64,000 nt of DNA from Desulfocapsa sp050291935 (GCA_050291935.1 JBNKKR010000009.1:1-64000); one strand, 5' to 3'. Positions 18,270 through 27,614 are shown, counted from the stretch's first letter. Notes: generated by a model not told the origin, from the letters alone. Program-made: numbers and translations.

Positions 18270-18397
18270 ACAAAATTGCGACAGTGCCCATTTTATTATC
18301 GAACTCATCGTCTGAACAAAATTTACGACAGAGTACCATAGCCCATTACCATAGCCCATTACCATGGACTATAAGAGAATATTACAGCTGTTTTCTT
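18270..18397. repeat. Short direct repeats downstream of mutS
   Basis: The gap after mutS holds two perfect 13-bp copies of ACCATAGCCCATT (18335-18347 and 18348-18360) followed by a partial third, and an imperfect pair AAAATTGCGACAGTGCCC / AAAATTTACGACAGAGTACC about 46 bp apart. It has no coding potential and no terminator-like stem. Confidence 0.6.
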
Positions 18398-18426
18398 TTG
18401 CCTATCCTTATATTTTTATGTATACT
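18398..18426 (+). promoter_or_regulatory. Putative sigma70 promoter of the amidase gene
   Basis: TTGCCT (18398-18403) and TATACT (18421-18426) are separated by 17 bp, 95 bp upstream of the amidase ATG. Sequence inference only. Confidence 0.5.
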
Positions 18427-18521
18427 TTCATGAGCATATGGTGGTTTTTCTCTTTTTTCACACAACAGGCTACGGATTTTCAAAACGTATCTTTTGCACT
18501 TCAATCTTGTGACCAGGTGTA

Positions 18522-20357
18522 ATGCTTCGATTCTTCACTCTTTTTTTCTTTTCTGTATCTCTTCTCACCCTCTGTTTTGTCTCCACTTGGGCCTGCAGCG
18601 AAGAACTAGTGGAATCAGATCCTGTCTCCATTGAGAAAGGCTATCAACAGGCAAAATTTTATTACAACCAGTTACACACCAACGCAAGCCTTGGCAAATC
18701 CAGAGATAACTGGCTAAACGGTATCCGTAATTTCAGAAAAATATATCTTGCTGCACCCAAGTCTGATTTTGCCGCAGCCAGTCTCTATATGCTTGGTAGA
18801 ATGTATTCTACGATGTACCTCCGTTTTCATAATCGAATTGATCTCCAGGAATCAATTTCCTATTATCGTGATGTATCCCACCTGTTCCCCAATAACAGCC
18901 TCGCTGACGATGCCTTGTATGCCACAGCCAATATATACCTCACCGAAAAGAATAATCCGGAAAAGGCCGCAGAAAACTATGGCCGGATTGTCAGCAAATA
19001 CCGCAATGGTGATATGTATCCCCATGCTGCCGATGCCCTTAAAAAATTATCAAAAGAGTATGATATTCCACTTCCGGAAGCCATGCTGCAGCACAATGAT
19101 CTTTCTAATCTCAGTTATGTCTTGCCAGTAAAATACTGGTCATCTGATGATTATACACGCGTGGTTATCAAGGCATCTGGGCCGGTTACCTATAAAGAAG
19201 AACTCCTTGAAAAACATGGCAAACACCCCCGTAGGCTTTATATAGATTTTCAGGACTCCTACATAGAGCCCCGTTACCGTGCTCCGGTCCCCATTGAAGA
19301 TGGGCTCTTAAAACAGATACGAACTGGCCAATTTACACCGGAAACCGTTAGGGTTGTTTTGGATATCGAATCCATTTCTAACTATAAAATATTCAGCCTG
19401 CCTGATCCGTTTCGAGTAGTAGTGGATGTACGCGGTGAAAAAAAGCAGGATAGCGAACCAGCAAAACATAGCCCTGCCCCTCCTCCGCAGGTTTCCTCAA
19501 ATTCAACCACTCCTCAGCCGGTTACTGAACCACCACCTGCTGAAGAAACAATCGTCCTTAAGGATCATAAAAAAATAGCGGTTAACGCTGAGAACAGTGA
19601 CACTACCCAGCAAGCAGAAGGGCCTGAAAAGGATATGGTTCCAATGAAACTATCGCTCGCCCAGCAGCTTGGCCTTGGCATTCAAAAAATTGTTATTGAT
19701 CCAGGACATGGAGGAAAAGATCCGGGTGCCTCCGCATTTGGGTTATATGAAAAAGATATTGTGCTAAAAATCGGGAAAAAATTAGCTCCGATTCTAGCCC
19801 AAAAGACCGGTGCTGAAGTCATTCTCACCAGGAACACTGATATCTTTATTCCCCTTGAAGAACGAACAGCCATTGCAAACACCCAAGCTGCAGATCTTTT
19901 TATCTCTTTGCATATTAACGCACACCCTTCTCCCAAAGTACACGGTCTTGAGACCTACTATTTAAACCTTTCCACAAATGCTGAAGCCATGCGAGTGGCT
20001 GCATTTGAAAATGCAACATCCACCCATCAGATGAGTGACTTACAGGATATCCTCTCGGATATCATGAAAAATTCTAAAATCAATGAATCATCCAGACTTG
20101 CTTCTTTTGTCCACAATTCTTTGTGCCAGGGATTTAAAGACAGTCAGGAGGCAAAGTTTAAAAATCTTGGGGTAAAGCAGGCCCCATTTTACGTCTTAAT
20201 TGGCGCCCAAATGCCTGCAATTTTAATAGAAATCGCATTTCTAACTAGCCCGGATGATTCAAGACAACTCGCTGATAATGCATTTTTAGACGTGGTGGTC
20301 GAAGACATAGCTGAAGGGGTACAACAGTATATCCATTCGACCACCGCAAGTTTATAG
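18522..20357 (+). CDS. N-acetylmuramoyl-L-alanine amidase with TPR-like and AMIN domains
   Basis: 611 residues exported by an N-terminal signal peptide ending near TWACS. Residues about 35-180 are TPR-like helices (repeated ALYMLGRMY / ALYATANIY patterns); about 200-305 an AMIN domain (YTRVVIKASGPVTYKE, RLYIDFQDS, FRVVVDVRGE), which targets peptidoglycan or septal sites; then a Pro/Thr-rich linker (310-375); and an Amidase_3 zinc domain (about 395-605) with IVIDPGHGGKDPGA, the Glu in EKDIVLKI, SLHINAH and LIEIAFLTSP. It cleaves the bond between N-acetylmuramic acid and the stem peptide, probably during cell separation. The start is ATG 18522, preceded by AGG. Confidence 0.93.
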   Translation: MLRFFTLFFFSVSLLTLCFVSTWACSEELVESDPVSIEKGYQQAKFYYNQLHTNASLGKSRDNWLNGIRNFRKIYLAAPKSDFAAASLYMLGRMYSTMYLRFHNRIDLQESISYYRDVSHLFPNNSLADDALYATANIYLTEKNNPEKAAENYGRIVSKYRNGDMYPHAADALKKLSKEYDIPLPEAMLQHNDLSNLSYVLPVKYWSSDDYTRVVIKASGPVTYKEELLEKHGKHPRRLYIDFQDSYIEPRYRAPVPIEDGLLKQIRTGQFTPETVRVVLDIESISNYKIFSLPDPFRVVVDVRGEKKQDSEPAKHSPAPPPQVSSNSTTPQPVTEPPPAEETIVLKDHKKIAVNAENSDTTQQAEGPEKDMVPMKLSLAQQLGLGIQKIVIDPGHGGKDPGASAFGLYEKDIVLKIGKKLAPILAQKTGAEVILTRNTDIFIPLEERTAIANTQAADLFISLHINAHPSPKVHGLETYYLNLSTNAEAMRVAAFENATSTHQMSDLQDILSDIMKNSKINESSRLASFVHNSLCQGFKDSQEAKFKNLGVKQAPFYVLIGAQMPAILIEIAFLTSPDDSRQLADNAFLDVVVEDIAEGVQQYIHSTTASL

Positions 20358-20419
20358 AGCGTGCCCGTATCTCATATCACGTAAGCTCTATCATCCTCTG
20401 AAGTGACCATTACTCTTCG

Positions 20420-21841
20420 TTACCAATCAATTTGATCACATAAAAACTCACGATCCTCTTTAAGATCTTTTCCCTGCAAATACAATTCTATGGATTCCGC
20501 TGCTACTTTTCCTTGATAAACTGCCTTTGCAGCAGTTTGCGGTCCTAAAACATTATCTCCACCTGCAAACATATATGGAATTGAAGTTTGCAAAGTTCTT
20601 GCATCAGTATGGTACGTACCCCATGACATTAACTCAATATCAATTCCCTTATCAGATGTATGATCAACATTTTGGCTTATTGCCGGAACAATAGAGTCTG
20701 CTTCGATCATAAAATTTGACCCTTCCTGAATCACCGGTCTTCTACGCCCGGAGTTATCAGGTTCACCAAGCTCCATACGAACACATTCAACTTTGCTGAG
20801 TTTCCCATTTTTTGAATGAATCTTGACAGGAGCCGCTAAAAATTCAATGCGCACACCCTCTTCTTCCAAATGGTGTATTTCTGCAACCGATGCCGGCATC
20901 TCTTCCCTGGAGCGTCTATACAAAATAAACACATCTGTGGAACCAAGTCGCAAGGCCGTTCTTGCCACATCAATTGCAACATTACCTCCACCAACGACAA
21001 CTAATTTTTTGCCAAGATCAAGTTTCTCACCTAGATTAATGCGACGCAAATAATCAACACCATGCATTACCCCTTCGGTAGTCTCTTCATTGTCAAGACC
21101 AAGTTTTCTACTGGCATGGGCTCCAACACCGTTAAAAATTGCGTCAAACCCCTCATTTCTTAAATCTTCTATGGTTTTATCCTTACCAATGGTAACACCG
21201 GTTTCAAGGGTCACACCACAGCTCTTCAACGCATCAATTTCTGCATTAATAATGGATCGTGGTAATCTAAAGGGTGGAATACCAACGGTTAACATACCAC
21301 CATATAAAGGAAGTGCTTCAAATATGGTACAGGGAATACCTTTATGGGCAAGATGATAAGCAACAGTCATTCCAGCAGGACCTGAGCCAATAATTGCAAC
21401 TTTCTTATCACCTGGTAGTGCACACTCTGAATCCATTGGTTTTTTATTTTTAACCATCCAGTCAACTAAAAACCGCTCAAGCATACCAATGGCAACTGCC
21501 TGCCCTTTCCCTTTTCCTCGAACACAATATCCTTCACATTGAAATTCATGGGGACACACCCTTGAACATACTGCCGGCATGGACGATGTTTCACGAATCT
21601 TCCAGTAACCTTCTTCAAATTTCTTTTCTCGAAGTAAGCGAATAAAATCAGGGATATTATTATGAATTGGACAACCTTTTACACATCCTGGTTTTTTACA
21701 CTGTAAACAACGTTCAGCCTCAAGAATTGCTGTAGCCTCACTGTACCCTGAAACAATTTCATCAAAATTTTTAATCCGCTTATCAGGGGCCATTTCAACG
21801 GGCATTTGTCTCGCAATGGCCATACGTTCCTTTGGTTTCAT
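20420..21841 (-). CDS. NAD(P)-dependent FAD/Fe-S oxidoreductase, GltD/NfnB type
   Basis: 473 residues. The N-terminal Fe-S domain has cysteines in ERCLQCKKPGCVKGCPIHN and AVCSRVCPHEFQCEGYCVRG; then an FAD Rossmann motif IIGSGPAGMTVAYHLA and an NADPH motif VVGGGNVAIDVARTA, ending with FAGGDNVLGPQTAAKA. This is the architecture of the glutamate synthase small subunit, of the homotetrameric glutamate synthase and of NfnB (SudA), the large subunit of the electron-bifurcating NADH-dependent ferredoxin:NADP oxidoreductase. No NfnA or GltB gene is adjacent, so the choice stays open; in anaerobes of this type NfnB-like is plausible. A palindrome lies just upstream. Confidence 0.85.
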   Translation of the reverse strand: MKPKERMAIARQMPVEMAPDKRIKNFDEIVSGYSEATAILEAERCLQCKKPGCVKGCPIHNNIPDFIRLLREKKFEEGYWKIRETSSMPAVCSRVCPHEFQCEGYCVRGKGKGQAVAIGMLERFLVDWMVKNKKPMDSECALPGDKKVAIIGSGPAGMTVAYHLAHKGIPCTIFEALPLYGGMLTVGIPPFRLPRSIINAEIDALKSCGVTLETGVTIGKDKTIEDLRNEGFDAIFNGVGAHASRKLGLDNEETTEGVMHGVDYLRRINLGEKLDLGKKLVVVGGGNVAIDVARTALRLGSTDVFILYRRSREEMPASVAEIHHLEEEGVRIEFLAAPVKIHSKNGKLSKVECVRMELGEPDNSGRRRPVIQEGSNFMIEADSIVPAISQNVDHTSDKGIDIELMSWGTYHTDARTLQTSIPYMFAGGDNVLGPQTAAKAVYQGKVAAESIELYLQGKDLKEDREFLCDQIDW

Positions 21842-21870
21842 TGTGTCACCTCAAAATTTTATATTCGATG

Positions 21871-21887
21871 CATCAAATATATTGATG
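21871..21887. promoter_or_regulatory. Perfect 17-bp palindrome upstream of the gltD/nfnB-like gene
   Basis: CATCAAATATATTGATG: six-base arms CATCAA/TTGATG around ATATA, 30 bp upstream of the ATG, a suitable place for a repressor or activator site. No cognate regulator is identifiable. Confidence 0.45.
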
Positions 21888-21892
21888 TAAAA

Positions 21893-21928
21893 AAGTAAAA
21901 AAAAAGGTCGTCCATAAAATGGACGACC
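21893..21928 (-). terminator. Rho-independent terminator of the F1 ATP synthase operon
   Basis: An 8-bp stem GGTCGTCC/GGACGACC with a 7-base loop (21906-21928), followed on the minus strand by a run of Ts (21893-21905), 37 bp past the atpC stop. Confidence 0.88.
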
Positions 21929-21964
21929 CATACTATCATAAACTAGAAACTTATTCCACTGCCA

Positions 21965-22378
21965 CTACGCAACCTTGGATGCTTTAAGTCTGGCAAGTGC
22001 CCGTTGTAAGGCTGCTTCTGCTCTAGTTTGATTAAAGTTTTCATCTTGGGCTGCAGCTTTAGCTAAACGCTTTTCTGCACGTTCTTTGGCCTTCATTGCC
22101 CGATCCACATCAATATCCTTTCCAAATTCAGCACTCTCAACCAGAAAAGTGATTTTGTTATTGGAAACCTCGGAAAAACCGCCACTAATCATCAGTGATT
22201 GACGGCTTTTGTTCTGCTCATAGGTGAGCATACCGATCTTAATGGTAGAAAGAAACGGAGCATGGTTGGCCAATACACCAAAATCACCGCCATAGCCGGG
22301 AGCGTTGACAATATCAACATCTTCGCTCACCACAGCGCCGCTGGGAGTGACAACTTCCAAATGTATTTGTTGTGCCAT
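21965..22378 (-). CDS. atpC: F1 ATP synthase epsilon subunit
   Basis: 137 residues with the N-terminal beta-sandwich (LEVVTPSGAVVSEDVD, YGGDFGVLANHAPFLS, ISGGFSEVSNNKITFLVE) and a C-terminal helical hairpin rich in Ala, Glu and Arg. It couples gamma rotation to the c-ring and can inhibit ATP hydrolysis. Last gene of the operon, followed by a strong terminator. Confidence 0.96.
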   Translation of the reverse strand: MAQQIHLEVVTPSGAVVSEDVDIVNAPGYGGDFGVLANHAPFLSTIKIGMLTYEQNKSRQSLMISGGFSEVSNNKITFLVESAEFGKDIDVDRAMKAKERAEKRLAKAAAQDENFNQTRAEAALQRALARLKASKVA

Positions 22379-22401
22379 CTGATTATCCTCTTGAATTGAG
22401 A

Positions 22402-22433
22402 TTTAGGGGCAACAACTACATTTTACCCCTAAA
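22402..22433 (-). other. mRNA hairpin between atpD and atpC
   Basis: TTTAGGGG (22402-22409) pairs with CCCCTAAA (22426-22433) in the 61-bp atpD-atpC gap. It lacks a T run, so it is not a simple terminator; it could stabilise or process the message and thereby tune epsilon relative to beta. Confidence 0.5.
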
Positions 22434-22439
22434 ATCACC

Positions 22440-23855
22440 TTATGCTTTAGCCTTAGCGTCTTTCTCAAGGGCCTCAGCAATGCTTCCAACCATATATACG
22501 GAGTTTTCAGACATTTCGTCATGCTTACCTTCAAGAATTTCCTTAAAGCCTGCAACCGTATCTTCAACAGATACAAACTTACCGGCCATACCGGTGAAAA
22601 CTTCAGCAACGGTAAATGGCTGGGAAAGAAAACGCTGAATTTTACGAGCGCGACCAACAAGAATTTGATCTTCTTCTGAAAGCTCGTCCATACCAAGAAT
22701 GGCGATAATATCCTGCAGATCTTTATACTTCTGCAAGGTAATCTGCACGCCACGAGCAACATCATAGTGCTCTTGACCAACAACATTTGGATCAAGAATA
22801 CGGGAAGTTGAATCCAAAGGATCAACCGCAGGATAGATACCAAGCTCAGCAATCTGACGTGAAAGAACAACCGTTCCGTCAAGATGGGCAAAGGTGGTAG
22901 CTGGGGCCGGGTCAGTAAGGTCATCAGCAGGTACGTATACACACTGAACAGCAGTAATAGATCCTTTCGTAGTTGAAGTAATACGCTCCTGTAATCCACC
23001 AAGATCCGTTGCAAGGGTTGGTTGATAACCAACAGCGGATGGAATACGGCCAAGGAGCGCAGATACCTCAGAACCTGCCTGGGTAAAACGGAAAATATTA
23101 TCAACGAAGAAAAGAACGTCCTGTCCCTCTTCATCACGGAAATACTCAGCAGCAGTAAGTCCAGTAAGCGCCACCCTTGAACGGGCTCCTGGAGGTTCAG
23201 TCATCTGGCCGTACACCAGTGCAGCTTTTGGAAGAACGCCAGACTCTTTCATTTCATTATAAAGGTCATTTCCTTCACGGGTACGCTCACCAACACCGCA
23301 GAATACGGAAATACCACCATGATGCATGGCGATATTGTTAACCATCTCCATCATAATAACGGTCTTACCACAACCAGCACCACCAAACAGCCCCATTTTA
23401 CCACCCATGGGGAATGGTACCAGAAGATCAATAACCTTAATACCGGTTGCAAGAACCCTTACTTCGGTATCCTGCTCGGTAAATTCGGGAGCTGGGCGAT
23501 GGATTGGCAGTGTCTTATCAGACTTAATCTCACCCATTCCGTCAACGGCACGACCGACAACGTTCATGATACGACCAAGGGAGGCCTCACCAACAGGGAT
23601 GGAAATTGGCTTTTCACTATCACGGGCTTCCATTCCACGAACCAGACCATCAGTGGCATCCATGGCGATACAACGAACAGAGTTATCACCAAGATGTTGT
23701 GCCACTTCGATAACGAGGTTATCTTCGACATCGTCGATACCTGGGTTAGATACGAAAAGCGCATCCATAATTTTAGGAAGTTTACCGGCCTCGAACTCAA
23801 CATCGACAACGGGGCCAATTACTCTTGTTATTTTTCCAACATTTTGTTCACTCAT
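22440..23855 (-). CDS. atpD: F1 ATP synthase beta subunit
   Basis: 471 residues, the catalytic subunit. The P-loop is GGAGCGKTV (Cys where Val is common), then GVGERTREGNDLYNEM with the catalytic Glu, the Walker B region VLFFVDNIFRFTQAG, and the DELSEED lever motif intact (MDELSEEDQ). Full length. It lies between atpG and atpC in the canonical order. Confidence 0.98.
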   Translation of the reverse strand: MSEQNVGKITRVIGPVVDVEFEAGKLPKIMDALFVSNPGIDDVEDNLVIEVAQHLGDNSVRCIAMDATDGLVRGMEARDSEKPISIPVGEASLGRIMNVVGRAVDGMGEIKSDKTLPIHRPAPEFTEQDTEVRVLATGIKVIDLLVPFPMGGKMGLFGGAGCGKTVIMMEMVNNIAMHHGGISVFCGVGERTREGNDLYNEMKESGVLPKAALVYGQMTEPPGARSRVALTGLTAAEYFRDEEGQDVLFFVDNIFRFTQAGSEVSALLGRIPSAVGYQPTLATDLGGLQERITSTTKGSITAVQCVYVPADDLTDPAPATTFAHLDGTVVLSRQIAELGIYPAVDPLDSTSRILDPNVVGQEHYDVARGVQITLQKYKDLQDIIAILGMDELSEEDQILVGRARKIQRFLSQPFTVAEVFTGMAGKFVSVEDTVAGFKEILEGKHDEMSENSVYMVGSIAEALEKDAKAKA

Positions 23856-23906
23856 CGGGATATCTCCCTCCTCAAAGTATTTAAATAGAATATTTGCGTT
23901 TGGTTT

Positions 23907-24785
23907 TTATCCCTTAAGGGCCTCAGCACCACCAACGATATCCATCAGTTCACCTGTAACCGCTGCCTGTCTGGCCTTGTTGTAAACAAGGGTAAGATCT
24001 GTGACGATATCTTTACAAGCATTGGTGGCATTATCCATTGCAGTCATACGAGCTGCATGCTCTGATGCACCTACCTGTAACATAGAATTATATATGATTA
24101 CATTAAGATACAAGGGTTGCATCACATCCATAATCTCTTCGGTTGAAGGCTCATAGATATAATCACCGGACTGCTTACTTTCGCTACTCTCTTCTTCCTC
24201 GGCCTCAAGCGGGGTAATGGGAAGAAGGGATTGAATAGTCGGTTTCTGAATGGCAACGGATTGAAAGTGTCCGTAAATAACTTCGACTTTATCCGTCTCT
24301 CCATTGGTAAAATTAAGTGCTACATCCTGCGCTATTTCCCGGGCATTAAACATCTGGAAATCAGACATAATATCAAGGTACTGGTTTCTCACTTTGCCAG
24401 TCTTTTTCAATACTTGATTGCCCTTCTTGCCAACACAAACAACGCTCACTTCTTTGCCTTCGGCTTCTAACTCTTTAATTCTTTTCTCTGTAAGTTTCAC
24501 AATATTAGAATTAAAGGAGCCACAAAGTCCACGATCAGAAGTAACAACAACCAACTCGACCTTTTTAACCTCGCGCACCTCCATAAGAGGAAATGCGTCA
24601 GTATTAGCTCCTCCGGAAAGATTGGACATGGCTTCATTGAACTTATTGGCATAAGGTTCAAAGTTTTCCATCTTTTCCTGTGCACCACGGAGCTTGGCCG
24701 AAGCGACCATATTCATGGCCGAAGTGATCTGCGATGTCTTTTTGACACCTACGATCTTATTTTGAACATCTTTTAAACTTGGCAT
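23907..24785 (-). CDS. atpG: F1 ATP synthase gamma subunit
   Basis: 292 residues forming the rotor shaft: N-terminal helix KKTSQITSAMNMVASAKLRGAQ, the conserved SDRGLCGSFNSN, and the C-terminal helix ATNACKDIVTDLTLVYNKARQAAVTGELMDIV are seen (the last continuing to the end). A Ser/Glu-rich insertion (about EAEEEESSESKQSGDY) occupies the variable central loop. 16 bp after atpA. Confidence 0.97.
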   Translation of the reverse strand: MPSLKDVQNKIVGVKKTSQITSAMNMVASAKLRGAQEKMENFEPYANKFNEAMSNLSGGANTDAFPLMEVREVKKVELVVVTSDRGLCGSFNSNIVKLTEKRIKELEAEGKEVSVVCVGKKGNQVLKKTGKVRNQYLDIMSDFQMFNAREIAQDVALNFTNGETDKVEVIYGHFQSVAIQKPTIQSLLPITPLEAEEEESSESKQSGDYIYEPSTEEIMDVMQPLYLNVIIYNSMLQVGASEHAARMTAMDNATNACKDIVTDLTLVYNKARQAAVTGELMDIVGGAEALKG

Positions 24786-24801
24786 ATCAAGTCTCCTCTA
24801 G

Positions 24802-26325
24802 TTAGTTGAGACCCTTGGTTGCCTTAAAAGTATCACCGAAAGCGTCAAGTGCCTTATTCAGTTTTTCTTTAATGGCATCTGTAAATTCTTCCTGCTCTTT
24901 AAGGTCAGCAAAAATCGAAGCGTCATTGGACTCGATATACGCGAACATTTCGTCCTCATAATCTCTCAAGGTTTCAATCGGCAGAGCATCAAGATACCCA
25001 TTGGCACCGGCATAGAGAATGGTAACCTGTTTCTCCATTGGCAGTGGCGCATACTGGGGTTGTTTCAGGATTTCAACAAGTCGCTCACCACGAGTCAACT
25101 GGGCCTGTGTCTTCGCATCAAGATCGGAACCAAAAGCCGCAAATGCTGCAAGCTCACGATATTGGGCAAGATCCAGACGAAGAGTACCGGCAACCTGCTT
25201 CATGGCTTTTACCTGGGCAGCACCACCAACGCGGGATACGGAAAGACCTACGTTAATGGCTGGTCGAACACCTGAGAAAAAGAGGTTTGGCTCAAGATAT
25301 ACCTGACCATCGGTAATTGAAATAACGTTTGTTGGAATAAAGGCGGAAACGTCACCAGCCTGGGTTTCAATAATTGGTAAAGCAGTAAGAGAACCGGCAC
25401 CAAGCGCATCAGACACCTTAGATGAACGCTCAAGCAGACGAGAATGGTTAAAGAAAATATCACCAGGATAGGCCTCACGTCCAGGTGGACGACGAAGCAG
25501 CAGTGAAAGCTCACGATAGGCAACGGCCTGCTTGGAAAGATCATCATAAACAATTAATGCGTGCTGACCATTATCACGGAAATACTCACCCATGGAAGTT
25601 CCGGCAAACGGTGCAATGTACTGCATTGGTGCAGGATCAGAAGCACATGCGGCAACGACGGTTGTATAATCCATGGCACCCGCTTTTTTCAAGGCCTCAA
25701 CAACAAGGGCAACGGTGGACTTTTTCTGACCAACAGCAACATAGATACAATGAACATCTGTTTCCTTTTGGGCAATGATAGCATCAACGCAAAGGGCTGT
25801 TTTACCGATCTGACGATCGCCAATTACCAGCTCACGTTGCCCACGGCCAACTGGGGTCATAGCATCAACTGCTTTTGCTCCGGTATAACATGGTTCATGT
25901 ACACCTTTTCTTGAAATAACACCAGGTGCCAAAACCTCAATTTTTGCTGATGCAGAAGCGTTGATAGCTCCTTGCCCATCAATTGGCGCGCCGATACCAT
26001 CGACAACACGGCCTTCCATTTCAGGACCAACCGGAACCTCAGCAATTTTGCCGGTACGTTTTACCAGGTCACCCTCTTTAATTTCAGTAACCGAACCAAG
26101 GACCGCACAACCAACGTTGTCTTCCTCAAGGTTCAGGGCAAGTCCCATGATACCACCAGGAAATTCGAGCAACTCCATGGCCATACAGTTTTTAACACCA
26201 TAGACACGGGCAATACCATCACCAACGGAGATGACGGTTCCGGTCTCATTAAGGTCAATACTTGTTTCGTAATCACCAATCTGATCTTTTATAATCTGAC
26301 TGATTTCTTCAGCTTTAATCTGCAT
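24802..26325 (-). CDS. atpA: F1 ATP synthase alpha subunit
   Basis: 507 residues, the non-catalytic nucleotide-binding subunit. The P-loop reads GDRQIGKTA (Ile where Thr is usual), followed by YVAVGQKKSTVA and the arginine-finger segment VSRVGGAAQVKAMK. Full length, two bp after atpH. It forms the alpha3beta3 hexamer with AtpD. Confidence 0.98.
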   Translation of the reverse strand: MQIKAEEISQIIKDQIGDYETSIDLNETGTVISVGDGIARVYGVKNCMAMELLEFPGGIMGLALNLEEDNVGCAVLGSVTEIKEGDLVKRTGKIAEVPVGPEMEGRVVDGIGAPIDGQGAINASASAKIEVLAPGVISRKGVHEPCYTGAKAVDAMTPVGRGQRELVIGDRQIGKTALCVDAIIAQKETDVHCIYVAVGQKKSTVALVVEALKKAGAMDYTTVVAACASDPAPMQYIAPFAGTSMGEYFRDNGQHALIVYDDLSKQAVAYRELSLLLRRPPGREAYPGDIFFNHSRLLERSSKVSDALGAGSLTALPIIETQAGDVSAFIPTNVISITDGQVYLEPNLFFSGVRPAINVGLSVSRVGGAAQVKAMKQVAGTLRLDLAQYRELAAFAAFGSDLDAKTQAQLTRGERLVEILKQPQYAPLPMEKQVTILYAGANGYLDALPIETLRDYEDEMFAYIESNDASIFADLKEQEEFTDAIKEKLNKALDAFGDTFKATKGLN

Positions 26326-26327
26326 TT

Positions 26328-26873
26328 TTACTCTCTCCCCTTAATGGAATCTTTTAAACCCGCAAGTTGTGTTCGAATGCTTCCGTCCAGCTCAAGATCA
26401 CCAACTTTGGCAATAATACCACCGATAATTGAGGGATCAACACTGGCGCTCAGCTCAACCGTTTTGCCGGTAAGTTTTTCTAGTGTTGCCTGCACTTTGG
26501 CCTGCAAATCTTTACTTAATTCTACTGCCGAGACCACGGTACCGTGACTGACATTTTTCTCTTCGTCAACCATGATCTGGAGTTCCTCTGCAATCTCAGG
26601 AAGAACGCCAGCTCGTTTTTTCTCGACCAGCAGGCCCAGAAAATTGGACATCATTTTATCAACACCAATGGAGGCAACAACAGCTTCCATTACTTTTTCT
26701 CGCACATCAAGTGGATAGAGAGGATTGGTCAAAGCATCAGCAAGCCCTATATCGTCAGCATACACTCCCGCCAACGCCTGTAGCGCCTCGTTGTACTCCT
26801 CAAGCTTTCCATCTTCCTTGCCAACAGCAAACAGTGCCTTGGCATATCTTCTCGCTAGGATTATCTGTTTCAC
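26328..26873 (-). CDS. atpH: F1 ATP synthase delta subunit
   Basis: 181 residues; N-terminal helical bundle ARRYAKALFAVGKE binds alpha, and the C-terminal domain (SASVDPSIIGGIIAKVGDLE) binds the b stalk. The start is GTG at 26873, overlapping the atpF stop (GTGA), so it is translationally coupled to the b subunit. Confidence 0.96.
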   Translation of the reverse strand: MKQIILARRYAKALFAVGKEDGKLEEYNEALQALAGVYADDIGLADALTNPLYPLDVREKVMEAVVASIGVDKMMSNFLGLLVEKKRAGVLPEIAEELQIMVDEEKNVSHGTVVSAVELSKDLQAKVQATLEKLTGKTVELSASVDPSIIGGIIAKVGDLELDGSIRTQLAGLKDSIKGRE

Positions 26874-27610
26874 TGTACGGCTCCCACTTTGTCAAGGTAA
26901 TCTTCGATAATCTTAACCTGATCGTCCGCTGTCAGATTCTTAATGATTAACTCCTCAGCCATAAGCGCCGCAGCTTCGGTTGCTTCAACTTTCAGTGCAC
27001 GTTTTGCAGCAGTGACTTCATTGGCAACTGCCTGCGTTGCAGAACGTTTAATATCCTCAGCCGATTTTTCAGCAGCTTCAAGAATCCTGGTCTTCTCAAT
27101 CTCAGCCTGGGCAACAGCTTTTTCCACAATTGAGTCGACATCCTTTTCCACCGACTCAAGTTTTGCTGTAAAATCTTTATAATCCTGTGCCGCTTTGGCT
27201 TTCTTCGCCTCAAGTTCCTCGATTTCATCCTTGATCTGCTGACGACGTCCATTTAACCCATCGGCAATGGGTTTTGCGCCAAACTTCACCAGGATGATCA
27301 GGAGAACCGCAAAGTTCATAACCCTGAAACCAAGATCTTTCAGTTTTGCAGGTGACAAGCTATCTGCGTGGTGAGCTGCCCCACCATGTTCTCCCCCATG
27401 CTCTGCCGCTGCATGCTCTTCAGTCACTTCATGACTGGCACCTTCAGCACTATGATGTGCCTCGGTGACATGAGCATCCGCTGTGGGCGTCTCCCCAGTG
27501 GCATGCGTAGCGTGGTCCGATGAAGCCCACACACTGCCGGCTGCCAGGGCGAACCACAGAACCAGCGCATACAGTGCACTTTTTCCGATCGTTCCCTTCA
27601 TTCCCCTCAT
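26870..27610 (-). CDS. atpF: F0 ATP synthase subunit b with signal-like, His-rich N-terminus
   Basis: 246 residues from ATG 27610, 4 bp after the b' gene. Unusual layout: a signal-peptide-like segment (about 8-28, ending SVWASSDHA), then about 50 residues very rich in His, Glu, Ala and Thr (HVTEAHHSAEG, EEHAAAEHGGEHGG), then the normal membrane anchor (FRVMNFAVLLIILVKFGAKP) and the long charged coiled coil of the peripheral stalk to the delta-binding end. Extended, signal-like b subunits occur in relatives such as Desulfovibrio and Geobacter; here the His-rich region is long. The 30 codons upstream of this ATG overlap atpF' and are not part of the protein. Confidence 0.92.
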   Translation of the reverse strand: MRGMKGTIGKSALYALVLWFALAAGSVWASSDHATHATGETPTADAHVTEAHHSAEGASHEVTEEHAAAEHGGEHGGAAHHADSLSPAKLKDLGFRVMNFAVLLIILVKFGAKPIADGLNGRRQQIKDEIEELEAKKAKAAQDYKDFTAKLESVEKDVDSIVEKAVAQAEIEKTRILEAAEKSAEDIKRSATQAVANEVTAAKRALKVEATEAAALMAEELIIKNLTADDQVKIIEDYLDKVGAVQ

Positions 27611-27614
27611 AACG

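Noticed and set aside
22403..23137. 244-codon minus-strand frame inside atpD in another phase
   Set aside because: Overlaps the highly conserved beta subunit gene and has low-complexity Leu/Pro composition typical of a shifted frame.
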